From Hymenobacter setariae (GTDB lineage Bacteria; Bacteroidota; Bacteroidia; Cytophagales; Hymenobacteraceae), in assembly GCF_007713685.1 (NCBI RefSeq), contig NZ_VMRJ01000002.1, positions 62,001 through 126,000 of the forward strand: 64,000 bases of DNA, given 5' to 3'. Below the pieces are notes generated by a model. That model saw only the letters and a list, made by a program, of their open reading frames with translations, searched no databases and was not told the origin of the DNA. This document shows, in pieces, positions 35,710 through 42,967 of the stretch (within the stretch, counting starts at the first letter, position 1; each line of letters opens with the position of its first letter). A program made the translations under genes and the position numbers.

Positions 35710-36678
35710 CTAGTCTGAGGTGCAAAAAAAATCGTGCGCCCGTTGCGCCAGCTCGCCTAGGTGGGTGCGCAGCGCGGGCGGCTCCACTACGGCCACGGCC
35801 CCCGCGTAGGGCAGCAGCCAGGCGGCTAGGTAAGGCAGCGAACCCAGAAACAAGGTCATTTCCAGGCTGCCATCGGGCAGCGGCTGCTCATGAGCCCAGC
35901 CATACTGGCGCTTGGTATCGTGAAGGCGCCGCGCGGCCTCGGGCATCATAGCGGCGGGCTGGAAGCGCAGCACGACTTTTTCCTTGGCTCGCCCGCGCTC
36001 GGCCTGGGCGGCCCAGTAGTGCTGCAAGGTTTCGGGGCGGGCCGCAAACACTTCTGCACCTAGGGCCAGGTGCTCGATGCGGTCGAGGCGAAACTCCCGA
36101 AAGGCCTGTCGCAGCCGGCAGTAGGCCACCACGTGCCACTGCTGGCTCAGGTACAGGCCGATAGGCTCGATGTCGCGCTGGCTGGGCGCCTCGGCGGCCG
36201 CGGCCTGGTAGCGCAGGTGCACTACTCGCTGCGTGGCTACGGCCGTAAGCAGCAGTTGGTGGGCATCGGCGGGGTGGCCGGCCCGGCTGGTGGGGCCGAG
36301 CACCTGGATGTGGGGCGCAAGGGTTTCGAGGTGGTCGCGGTCGGGGCGGCGCAGCACGGCGCGCAGCTTGTCCATGGCCGCGCCGGTGAGCTGCGCCGTG
36401 GGCGCATCGGTGAGGCGGGCAGCCAGCTTTTCGGCCGTGAGCAAGGCGGTAGCCTCTTCGCGGGTAAATAGCACGGGCGGCAGCCGGTAGCCCTCGGCCA
36501 GCGAGTAGCCTACGCCCGCCTCGCCGAAGAGTGGCACACCGGCCAGTTCTAGCGTGCGCAAGTCGCGGTATATCGTGCGCAAACTCACGCCAAACCGCTC
36601 GGCTAGGGCCGGGCCACTCACCACGCGTTTGGCTTGCAGCTGAATAAGAATGGCCGTGATGCGGTCGAATCGATTCAT
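35710..36678 (-). CDS. YafY-type transcriptional regulator with HTH and WYL domains
   Basis: A 322-residue regulator. Residues 1-60 are a DeoR/HTH_11 winged helix (RITAILIQLQAKRVVSGPALAERFG, then SLRTIYRDLRTLELAGVP). Residues 140-220 are a WYL domain (VATQRVVHLRYQ, PIGLYLSQQWHVVAYCRLR, FREFRLDRIEHL), the usual ligand- or nucleic-acid-sensing part. The C-terminal WCX-like extension ends near residue 320. The gene is divergent from the TonB-dependent receptor gene, 108 to 150 bases apart, so it may share the control region, but the operator there fits ModE rather than a YafY protein. The ligand is unknown. Confidence 0.93.
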   Translation of the reverse strand: MNRFDRITAILIQLQAKRVVSGPALAERFGVSLRTIYRDLRTLELAGVPLFGEAGVGYSLAEGYRLPPVLFTREEATALLTAEKLAARLTDAPTAQLTGAAMDKLRAVLRRPDRDHLETLAPHIQVLGPTSRAGHPADAHQLLLTAVATQRVVHLRYQAAAAEAPSQRDIEPIGLYLSQQWHVVAYCRLRQAFREFRLDRIEHLALGAEVFAARPETLQHYWAAQAERGRAKEKVVLRFQPAAMMPEAARRLHDTKRQYGWAHEQPLPDGSLEMTLFLGSLPYLAAWLLPYAGAVAVVEPPALRTHLGELAQRAHDFFCTSD

Positions 36679-36792
36679 AAGGAAAAGGCACCTAGGCGGC
36701 AGCGCGATGCTAAGTCATTGCTTAGCATACTACTGATAGGTTAGCTCCCCCTACCGACGCCAACCTAGGGCAAAACAAAAAACGGCATGCCC

Positions 36793-36816
36793 CGTTATAT
36801 CTTTCAAAATATAACG
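36793..36816. promoter_or_regulatory. Predicted ModE-type operator of the TonB-dependent receptor gene
   Basis: CGTTATAT and ATATAACG are perfect 8-bp inverted arms around CTTTCAAA, so the site fits CGTTAT-N12-ATAACG, the arms and spacing I recall for E. coli ModE operators such as that of modA. It lies just before the preferred TTG start of the receptor at 36829, where binding would block transcription or initiation. The only other copy seen in the window is upstream of moaA. Confidence 0.65.
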
Positions 36817-36828
36817 AAGAAGCCTATT

Positions 36829-39567
36829 TTGAAATTGGTACTTTCTACAGTTCGCTATCGGCTTTTAGCGCTCGGTGCAGTTGCCACTTCGCTGGTGTTT
36901 GTAGCCGTTAGTGCGCCAGCGGCTTACGCTCAGAGCCCTAGGGTGCCCCGCCCGCCCGTGCCCAAAGACACCCTGCACACCGACCTCAACGAGGTGGTGG
37001 TGTCGGCCTCGCGGGTGGAGGAGAGCTTTTTGCAATCGCCGGTGACGGTGGAGAAACTCAACCCGCGGGCCATTCGGCTGTCGGCGGCGCCGTCGTTTTT
37101 CGATGCCATCGAGAACCTGAAGGGCGTGCAGGTTATCACGCCCAGCCTGGGGTTTAAGGTGATAAACGCCCGGGGCTTCACGAATACGACCAATGTGCGC
37201 TTTGCTCAGCTCGTGGATGGCGTGGACAACCAGGCGCCCCACATTGGCGGGCCCATCGGCAACGTGCTGGGGCCGAGCGACCTCGACATTCTGAATGTAG
37301 AAGTGGTGCCCGGCACGGCCGCCGCGCTCTACGGCCTCAATGCCATTAATGGCCTGGCCAATTTCACGACCAAGAACCCGTTCACTTACGAGGGCCTGAG
37401 CGTGCGCCAGCAAACGGGCGTGAATCACCTCAACGACCCCAACGTGAAGACGTTTGGGGAGAAGGGCGGCTCTTCGACTAGCTACTCCGAAACCAGTGTG
37501 CGCTACGCCAAGGTGCTGCTGGCCGACAAGCTGGCTTTCAAGGTGAATGCTACTTATCTGCGGGCCTTCGACTGGATAGCCAACGACCAGACCGACATCA
37601 ACGGCCAGGGCAACGCCACCACGGGCCTCTTCGGGGCCGACAACCCGGCTCGCGACCCGGTGAGCAGCTACGGCAACGAGTCGTCGGACCGCTCGACGCT
37701 GACCCTAGGCGGCAAGCAGTATTCGGTGGCCCGCACCGGCTACAACGAGCGCGACTTGGTGGACTATAACATTCGGACGCTCAAGGCCGATGCGGCGCTG
37801 CACTACCGCTTTCGGCCGGGCGTGGAGCTGGCGTATACCTACCGCGTGGCGGGCTTCGACAATGTGTACCAGCGCTCAAACCGCTTCCGGCTGCAAGACT
37901 ACCACTTGCAGCAGCACGCCCTGACCCTGACGACGCCCGTGGTGCAGGCCCGCGCCTACCTCACCCAGGAGAACACCGGCCACAGCTACAACCTGCGCTC
38001 GATGGGCGAGAACATCGACCGCAGCTACAAGCCCGATGCTACCTGGAACGCCGACTACACTAGCGCCTGGAACGCCACCGCTGGCGGAGCCAGCGTAGCA
38101 GCCGCCCATGCCACCGCCCGCCAAGCCGCCGATGCCGGCCGCCTCCAGCCCGGCACCGAGGCCTTCAATCAGCGCCTGAGTCAGCTACAAAACATCAACA
38201 ACTGGGACCAGGGCGCTGCCCTGCGCGTGCAAGCCAAACTGCTGCACGGCGAAACCCAGGTAAATATTGCGGAAGCCCTACGCCGCAGCGGCAAATCCTT
38301 GACGGACAAGCTAGACCTGCTGGCAGGCGCCGACCACCGCACCTACCTCGTGGTGCCCGATGGCAACTACTTCGTGAACCCAGAGCCGGGTAAAGACGCC
38401 CTAGGTGATAACCTGACGTACTCTAAAACCGGGGGCTTTGTGCAGGCGGGAGGACGGCTTTTTCAGGAGAAAATACGCTTGACGGCCACGCTGCGCGTTG
38501 ATAAAAATGACTACTTCAACGTGAAGTTTAACCCGCGCTTCACAGCTGTGTATTCGCCTACGCAGCGCCAAAACTTTCGCCTTAGCTACCAGAGCGGCTA
38601 CCGCTTCCCGAGCTTGTTTGAGGGCTTCTCAAACGTGAACAGCGGCCAGGTAAAGCGCATTGGCGGGCTGCGCGTGATGAGCGATGGAGTATTTGAGAAC
38701 AGCTACACCCGCGCTAGCATCGACGCGTTTAATAATCAAGTAACGGCTGCTGTTAACGCCAACACTTCTTCGCAAACCACTGCCCAAAAGCGGGCCGCCG
38801 CCATCCTGGCCAATCAGGGCACCTTGCAGAAAAACCCTTACACCTACATGAAGCCCGAGTACATTAAGTCGCTCGAAGTGGGCTACAAAGCGGCGTTTGG
38901 GGAAGGTGGCCGGCTGCTGGTCGATGTCGATTTCTACTACAACTCGTACCGCGACTTTATCGCCCAGGTCGAGGCCTACGTGCCAATCGGCACGGCCAAC
39001 GCCGCCAATTCACCCCTGCGCGACCCGCAGCAAGCCAACTACTTACCCATTACGGCCGACAACAGCCTGAACGCCGTGGCTACCGCTCTCAACACCCGCG
39101 CCACCCAAGCTCGCTACCGCCTCTGGACCAATTCGCGCAGCCAGGTGTACAACTACGGCGGCTCGGCGGGCCTTCGCTACAACCTGGCCGGCGGCTACTT
39201 GCTGGGCACCAACGCCACCTACACCCGCCTCGACCGCACCGAAAACGGCGACGGCCTCGAAGACGGCTTCAACACCCCACGCTGGATATACAACGTCAGC
39301 CTGGCCAACGAAAACGCCTACCGCAACTTCGGCTTCGGCTTGAATTTTCGCCACCAAGTCAGCTACTACTCGCAGACCTTTCTGGTCAATGGCGACGTGC
39401 CGGCCTACAGCACGCTCGATGCTCAGTTGAGCTACCAGCTGCCGGCCGCGCCCCAGGTACGCCTCAAGCTCGGTGCCAGCAATGTACTCAACCAATACTA
39501 TGTGAGCTACCTAGGAGGCCCCAGCGTGGGCGGCCTCTACTACCTCACCGTGACCTATGGGCTGTAA
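36829..39567 (+). CDS. TonB-dependent receptor, probably for molybdate/tungstate or a chelate
   Basis: A 912-residue outer-membrane receptor. I prefer the TTG at 36829, which gives a compact signal peptide (MKLVLSTVRYRLLALGAVAT ... AAYAQ) after a purine-rich GAAGAAG; an ATG at 36787 would put the inverted-repeat operator inside the coding sequence, but cannot be excluded. After the signal come a TonB-box-like LNEVVVSASRVEES, a plug domain (about 50-190, with FFDAIENLKGVQV, INARGFTNTTNVRF, QLVDGVDNQAP, DILNVEVVPGTAAALYG) and a 22-strand-type barrel ending in YYLTVTYGL. There is no carboxypeptidase-like N-terminal extension or SusD partner, so it is not a glycan system. The operator and neighbouring Moco genes point to molybdenum. 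Substrate is inferred. Confidence 0.9.
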   Translation: MKLVLSTVRYRLLALGAVATSLVFVAVSAPAAYAQSPRVPRPPVPKDTLHTDLNEVVVSASRVEESFLQSPVTVEKLNPRAIRLSAAPSFFDAIENLKGVQVITPSLGFKVINARGFTNTTNVRFAQLVDGVDNQAPHIGGPIGNVLGPSDLDILNVEVVPGTAAALYGLNAINGLANFTTKNPFTYEGLSVRQQTGVNHLNDPNVKTFGEKGGSSTSYSETSVRYAKVLLADKLAFKVNATYLRAFDWIANDQTDINGQGNATTGLFGADNPARDPVSSYGNESSDRSTLTLGGKQYSVARTGYNERDLVDYNIRTLKADAALHYRFRPGVELAYTYRVAGFDNVYQRSNRFRLQDYHLQQHALTLTTPVVQARAYLTQENTGHSYNLRSMGENIDRSYKPDATWNADYTSAWNATAGGASVAAAHATARQAADAGRLQPGTEAFNQRLSQLQNINNWDQGAALRVQAKLLHGETQVNIAEALRRSGKSLTDKLDLLAGADHRTYLVVPDGNYFVNPEPGKDALGDNLTYSKTGGFVQAGGRLFQEKIRLTATLRVDKNDYFNVKFNPRFTAVYSPTQRQNFRLSYQSGYRFPSLFEGFSNVNSGQVKRIGGLRVMSDGVFENSYTRASIDAFNNQVTAAVNANTSSQTTAQKRAAAILANQGTLQKNPYTYMKPEYIKSLEVGYKAAFGEGGRLLVDVDFYYNSYRDFIAQVEAYVPIGTANAANSPLRDPQQANYLPITADNSLNAVATALNTRATQARYRLWTNSRSQVYNYGGSAGLRYNLAGGYLLGTNATYTRLDRTENGDGLEDGFNTPRWIYNVSLANENAYRNFGFGLNFRHQVSYYSQTFLVNGDVPAYSTLDAQLSYQLPAAPQVRLKLGASNVLNQYYVSYLGGPSVGGLYYLTVTYGL

Positions 39568-39603
39568 ACTGAATGCTTAAGCAGACAGTTTAGCAATAAC
39601 AGC

Positions 39604-39694
39604 CGTTTGTCATTGCGAGCGTAGCGAAGCAATCGCACCTGTTCAGCCGCGCCATTCTGGTGCGATTGCTTCGCTGCGCTCGCAATGACAAACG
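39604..39694. repeat. Long inverted repeat, family C/D hybrid (TTGTCATTGCGAGCGTAGC)
   Basis: CGTTTGTCATTGCGAGCGTA and complement; stem of about 38 bp around a short loop (GTTCAGCCGCGCCATT). Its ends match family C and its core (GAGCGTAGCGAAGCAATCGC) matches family D in part. It lies between the receptor and moeB genes; the true moeB start is after it. Confidence 0.9.
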
Positions 39695-39711
39695 ATTTTA
39701 AATTGCTTACT

Positions 39712-40800
39712 ATGTCTACTTTCTCTCCTGCTGAGCGCCAGCGCTACCGCCGCCACCTCCAACTCGCTGAAATTGGCGAGGCTGGCCAAGAACGCCTGCG
39801 CCAGGCGCGGGTGCTAGTAGTGGGTGCCGGTGGCCTAGGCTGCCCCATCCTGCAATACCTAGCCGCGGCCGGCGTGGGTACCCTAGGGCTGGCCGACGCC
39901 GACCAAGTAGAGCTGACCAACCTGCCGCGCCAAATTTTGTACGGCCCCGCCGACGTGGGCCAGCCCAAAGTAGAAGCCGCTGCCCGTGCCCTAGGTCGCC
40001 TCAACGACCTCGTAGCGTATGAAGTGCACCGCGTGCGCGTGAGCCCCGACAACGTGCGCGAGCTAGTAGGTGCCTACGACGTAGTGGTCGATGGCTCCGA
40101 CAATTTTCCGACCCGCTACCTGCTCAACGATGCCTGCGTGAGTTTGGGCAAGCCGCTGGTGTCGGGCGCTATCTACAAGTTTGAGGGGCAAGTTTCGGTG
40201 TTCAATTACCAAGGCGGCCCTACCTATCGCTGCCTCTTCCCCGAGCCGCCGAGCGCCGCCGAAGCGCCCGATTGTAATACCACCGGCGTGCTCAATGTGC
40301 TGCCCGGCCTCATCGGCACGGTGCAGGCTACCGAGGCACTGAAAGTAGTCCTAGGGCTCGGCGACGTGCTCAGCGGCCGCCTCTGGATACTCGATACGCT
40401 GAGCTTTCAGAGCCGCACGCTACGCTTCAAGCGCGACGCGGTACAGAGCCTCATCAACCTCGACACGGCTAACCCCGCCGATTATATCGACGCCAGTTGT
40501 GCACCTACCCCGGCTAATAGCTTGCTCACTAGTAGCGAACTACGAGCGCTGCTAGCCGCGCCAGAGCCACCGCTACTGCTGGATGTGCGCAACCCGCTGG
40601 AGTACCAGCGCCGCCACCTGCCGGGCGCCGTGCTACTGCCGCTGCCTCAGCTCGCCGACCGCGCCACCGAGGTGCCGCGCCAGGGCCCGGTAGTGGTGTA
40701 CTGCCAGAGCGGCGTGCGTAGCGCCCAAGCCGTGGCCCTGCTCCAAAGCCTAGGCTACGACAACGTGCGCACCCTCAGCGGTGGAATAGAAGAGTATTGA
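39712..40800 (+). CDS. moeB: MoeB/ThiF-type adenylyltransferase fused to rhodanese
   Basis: A 362-residue E1-like enzyme that activates the C-terminus of MoaD with ATP and, through its rhodanese domain, supplies sulfur for thiocarboxylation during molybdopterin synthesis. Residues 1-245 are the ThiF fold with the nucleotide motif VLVVGAGGLGCPILQYLAAAG, and residues 265-360 are the rhodanese domain with LLDVRNPLEYQRRHLPGA and active-site Cys in YCQSGVRSAQA. The ATG at 39712 starts just after an inverted repeat. The CxxC pairs that bind zinc in E. coli MoeB are each reduced to one Cys (TYRC; SCAPT), as in MoeZ-like proteins. The partner MoaD is encoded at 42169. It opens the Moco gene group. 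Confidence 0.93.
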   Translation: MSTFSPAERQRYRRHLQLAEIGEAGQERLRQARVLVVGAGGLGCPILQYLAAAGVGTLGLADADQVELTNLPRQILYGPADVGQPKVEAAARALGRLNDLVAYEVHRVRVSPDNVRELVGAYDVVVDGSDNFPTRYLLNDACVSLGKPLVSGAIYKFEGQVSVFNYQGGPTYRCLFPEPPSAAEAPDCNTTGVLNVLPGLIGTVQATEALKVVLGLGDVLSGRLWILDTLSFQSRTLRFKRDAVQSLINLDTANPADYIDASCAPTPANSLLTSSELRALLAAPEPPLLLDVRNPLEYQRRHLPGAVLLPLPQLADRATEVPRQGPVVVYCQSGVRSAQAVALLQSLGYDNVRTLSGGIEEY

Positions 40801-40839
40801 GTTAGCTGTCAGTAAACTCTCTAGCATGGCCTTCATCAG

Positions 40840-40939
40840 GTCATGCAGAGCGTAGCGATGCATCTCGCTCGCTGCAGTAATTCCTAACGTTTTTGAAGTT
40901 AGTGCAGCACGCGAGATGCTTCGCTGCGCTCTGCATGAC
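40840..40939. repeat. Long inverted repeat, family D
   Basis: GTCATGCAGAGCGTAGCGAT and complement GAAGCATC...GCTCTGCATGAC; a few mismatches lie in the centre. It occupies the 3' part of the 321-base gap between moeB and moaA and is the second copy of the element at 34361-34476. The rest of that gap holds a ModE-type operator (41011-41036), a weak promoter (41044-41076) and a hairpin (41088-41106). Confidence 0.88.
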
Positions 40940-41010
40940 AAACGCATTTTTTTGCGATTTCATAAGGCAGCTTTGATACCTAGGTACTCGCAACTGACAA
41001 CTATCCACCC

Positions 41011-41036
41011 CCGTTATTCCCAACCTTATATAACGG
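41011..41036. promoter_or_regulatory. Predicted ModE-type operator upstream of moaA
   Basis: CCGTTAT and ATAACGG form 7-bp inverted arms separated by TCCCAACCTTAT, that is CGTTAT-N12-ATAACG as in front of the TonB-dependent receptor. It is centred about 98 bp before the moaA ATG and upstream of the best promoter, a position suited to activation as ModE does at the E. coli moa operon. Confidence 0.65.
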
Positions 41037-41043
41037 TATTGGG

Positions 41044-41076
41044 TTGAAATGAATGAAAACCCCCACTTAGCGTTTA
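41044..41076 (+). promoter_or_regulatory. Possible moaA promoter
   Basis: TTG at 41044-41046 is followed after 21 bases by TAGCGTTTA, which is close to TAnnTTTG but with one base too many. It lies just downstream of the ModE-type operator. The match is weak. Confidence 0.35.
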
Positions 41077-41087
41077 GGGTAGTACAT

Positions 41088-41106
41088 AGCCTGGCAATCC
41101 CAGGCT
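41088..41106 (+). other. Hairpin in the moaA leader
   Basis: AGCCTGG pairs with CCAGGCT around a five-base loop and is followed by TCTTTAGG, 15 bases before the moaA ATG. It could be a short attenuator or simply cover the start region. It is unlike a known Moco riboswitch, which is much longer. Confidence 0.4.
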
Positions 41107-41121
41107 TCTTTAGGTTTCCGC

Positions 41122-42141
41122 ATGAGTAGTTTTTCCACGCCCACCCCGTTACTAGACGCCCACGGCCGGCCCCTGGAATACCTGCGCCTAGCTGTAACCG
41201 ACCGCTGCAACTTGCGGTGCTTCTACTGCATGCCCGAAGAGGGCATTAAGTACATGCCTAAGCACGAGCTGCTTAGCTATGAGGAAATGCTACGCCTGGT
41301 CAGCATCATGACCAGCCTGGGCGTGCGCAAGGTGCGCCTCACCGGTGGCGAGCCCTTTGTGCGCCGCGACCTAGTGCCTTTCATGGAGCGCCTGGCCGCA
41401 ATCCCTGGCATCAACGACCTCAGCCTGACGACCAATGGTGTACTCACCGCGCCGCACGTGCCCACCATGGCCCGCATTGGTGTGAAGGCCGTCAACCTCA
41501 GCCTCGATACCCTAGACCGGCAGCGCTTCTTCGACATCACGCGGCGCGACGAGCTGCCGCAGGTCATGCGCACGTTTCATGCACTGCTCGATGCCGGTAT
41601 TCAGCTCAAAATCAACGCCGTGGTGATGAGCGACCGCAACATCCAGGACCTAGTGCCGCTAGCCGAGCTCACCCGCGAGCTACCGGTGGAGGTGCGCTTC
41701 ATCGAGGAAATGCCCTTCAATGGCGGCAGCCACGTAGCCACGCCCGAGTCGCTGCCCTGGAACCACCGCCGCATTCGGCAGCACCTGGAGGCCCACCTAG
41801 GGCCGCTAGTGCCCGCCTATGCTGGGGCCGGCGCCACCGCCGACGAGTACACCGTGGCCGGCCACGTAGGCCGCATTGGCATCATTGCGGCGTACTCGCG
41901 CACCTTCTGCGGCACCTGCAATCGCCTGCGCCTCACGGCCGAGGGTGGCATCAAAACCTGCCTCTACGACCAAGGCGTGCTCGACCTGCGCGCCCTGCTG
42001 CGCGGCGGCTCCTCCGACCAAGAGATTGCCGAGGCCCTAGGTCAGGCGTTTTACCACCGCGCGGCCAATGGCTTCGAGGCCGAGCGCCAGCGTCCCGTGC
42101 ACCAGCTCAACTTTGAGAGCATGGCCACGATAGGCGGCTAG
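41122..42141 (+). CDS. moaA: GTP 3',8-cyclase
   Basis: A 339-residue radical SAM enzyme that makes the first intermediate of molybdenum cofactor synthesis from GTP together with MoaC. The N-terminal [4Fe-4S] cluster is bound by C29-x3-C33-x2-C36 (DRCNLRCFYCMPEEG), the SAM motif is VRLTGGEPFVRRD, and the C-terminal cluster is bound by C263-x2-C266-x13-C280 (FCGTCNRLRL ... KTCL). The chain ends in Ile-Gly-Gly; this C-terminal GG is conserved and needed in MoaA. It follows a ModE-type operator and a small leader hairpin and precedes moaD after 27 bases, so moaA-moaD are probably one transcript. Length is normal for the family. Confidence 0.97.
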   Translation: MSSFSTPTPLLDAHGRPLEYLRLAVTDRCNLRCFYCMPEEGIKYMPKHELLSYEEMLRLVSIMTSLGVRKVRLTGGEPFVRRDLVPFMERLAAIPGINDLSLTTNGVLTAPHVPTMARIGVKAVNLSLDTLDRQRFFDITRRDELPQVMRTFHALLDAGIQLKINAVVMSDRNIQDLVPLAELTRELPVEVRFIEEMPFNGGSHVATPESLPWNHRRIRQHLEAHLGPLVPAYAGAGATADEYTVAGHVGRIGIIAAYSRTFCGTCNRLRLTAEGGIKTCLYDQGVLDLRALLRGGSSDQEIAEALGQAFYHRAANGFEAERQRPVHQLNFESMATIGG

Positions 42142-42168
42142 TATTATCGCTTCAATCAACCTGTTATC

Positions 42169-42411
42169 GTGAATATTAACATTGCCCTTTTTGGCATTGC
42201 CCGCGAGATAGTAGGGCAGTCCTCCCTGACCCTCGACGCACCCGCTGGCCAATCGGCTGCTGGGCTGCTCGCCGACTTGCGCCGCACCTACCCCGAGCTG
42301 GCGGGCTTGCGCAGCCTCGCCGTAGCGGTCAATAATGAGTACGCTGCCGACGATGTCGTGCTGCATGAGCGCGACGAAATCGCGCTGATTCCGCCCGTAA
42401 GCGGGGGTTAA
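42169..42411 (+). CDS. moaD: Molybdopterin synthase small subunit
   Basis: An 80-residue ubiquitin-fold sulfur carrier that starts with GTG and ends in PPVSGG. The terminal Gly-Gly is adenylated by MoeB and converted to a thiocarboxylate that donates sulfur to cyclic pyranopterin in the MoaD-MoaE complex. Other family marks are the N-terminal strand INIALFGIAREIVGQ and the ALIPPVSGG end. It follows moaA by 27 bases; an inverted repeat separates it from moaE. The start was chosen as the first valid start codon after moaA; GTG is acceptable given the frequent non-ATG starts in this window. Confidence 0.96.
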   Translation: MNINIALFGIAREIVGQSSLTLDAPAGQSAAGLLADLRRTYPELAGLRSLAVAVNNEYAADDVVLHERDEIALIPPVSGG

Positions 42412-42425
42412 GAACTAAAAACGTC

Positions 42426-42512
42426 TGTCATTGCGAGGAGGCATGACGAAGCAATCGCACCTGGTGGGCTCGTCCTGGTGCGATTGCTTCGTCGTGCCTC
42501 CTCGCAATGACA
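42426..42512. repeat. Long inverted repeat, family C
   Basis: TGTCATTGCGAGGAGGCATG and complement form a stem of about 37 bp around a short loop. It lies inside the apparent moaA-moaD-moaE unit and ends 33 bases before the moaE start. A possible ATG for moaE at 42507 is part of the repeat and is not used. Confidence 0.9.
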
Positions 42513-42545
42513 AGCGCTATTGCTTATCAACTAACACTTTATTTC

Positions 42546-42962
42546 ATGCAAATCGACCTCACCGACCAGCCCATTGATGTAGCGGCCGTGCTGCAAGCCG
42601 CCGAGTCGGAAGAAGCCGGGGCCGTTAATGCTTTTATCGGCACAGTGCGCAATCGCAGTGAGGGCCGCCGCGTGGTGCGCCTGCACTACGAAGCCTACCC
42701 GCCCATGGCCCTGCACCAGTTGCGCCGCGTGGCCGAGATGGCCCAGGAAAAGTGGCCCATGCTACGCAAAATAGCCGTCTCGCACCGCCACGGCACCCTA
42801 GAAATTGGTGATGTAGCGGTAGTAGTAGCCGTGTCCACGCCCCACCGGGCCGACTCCTTCGCTGCTTGCGAGTACATCATCGACACCTTGAAGGAAGTCG
42901 TACCCATCTGGAAGAAAGAGGAGTACGAAGACGGTACCGTGTGGGTCGCCGCGCATCCCTAG
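42546..42962 (+). CDS. moaE: Molybdopterin synthase catalytic subunit
   Basis: A 138-residue MoaE protein, the catalytic large subunit that inserts two sulfurs from MoaD thiocarboxylate into cyclic pyranopterin monophosphate. Motifs include GAVNAFIGTVRNRSEGRRV, LHYEAYPPMA, AVSHRHGTLEIGDVAVVVAV, PHRADSFAACEYIIDTLKE and the catalytic lysine region VPIWKKEEYEDG. The ATG at 42546 is chosen because it follows the repeat and gives the usual length. The TAG stop is contained in a CCTAGG site. It is the last gene on this strand before a minus-strand SDR gene, five bases away. Confidence 0.96.
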   Translation: MQIDLTDQPIDVAAVLQAAESEEAGAVNAFIGTVRNRSEGRRVVRLHYEAYPPMALHQLRRVAEMAQEKWPMLRKIAVSHRHGTLEIGDVAVVVAVSTPHRADSFAACEYIIDTLKEVVPIWKKEEYEDGTVWVAAHP

Positions 42963-42967
42963 GTAGC

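Noticed and set aside
36829..39567. SusC-type glycan receptor or siderophore receptor
   Set aside because: There is no SusD gene, no carboxypeptidase-like N-terminal extension and no siderophore genes or Fur-like box; the ModE-type operator and Moco context point elsewhere.
41040..41121. Moco riboswitch in front of moaA
   Set aside because: The leader is too short and holds only a 19-base hairpin. The known motif is much larger.
10856..42512. Insertion sequences or complete transposons
   Set aside because: The inverted repeats are short and hold no transposase. No IS gene was found in the window.
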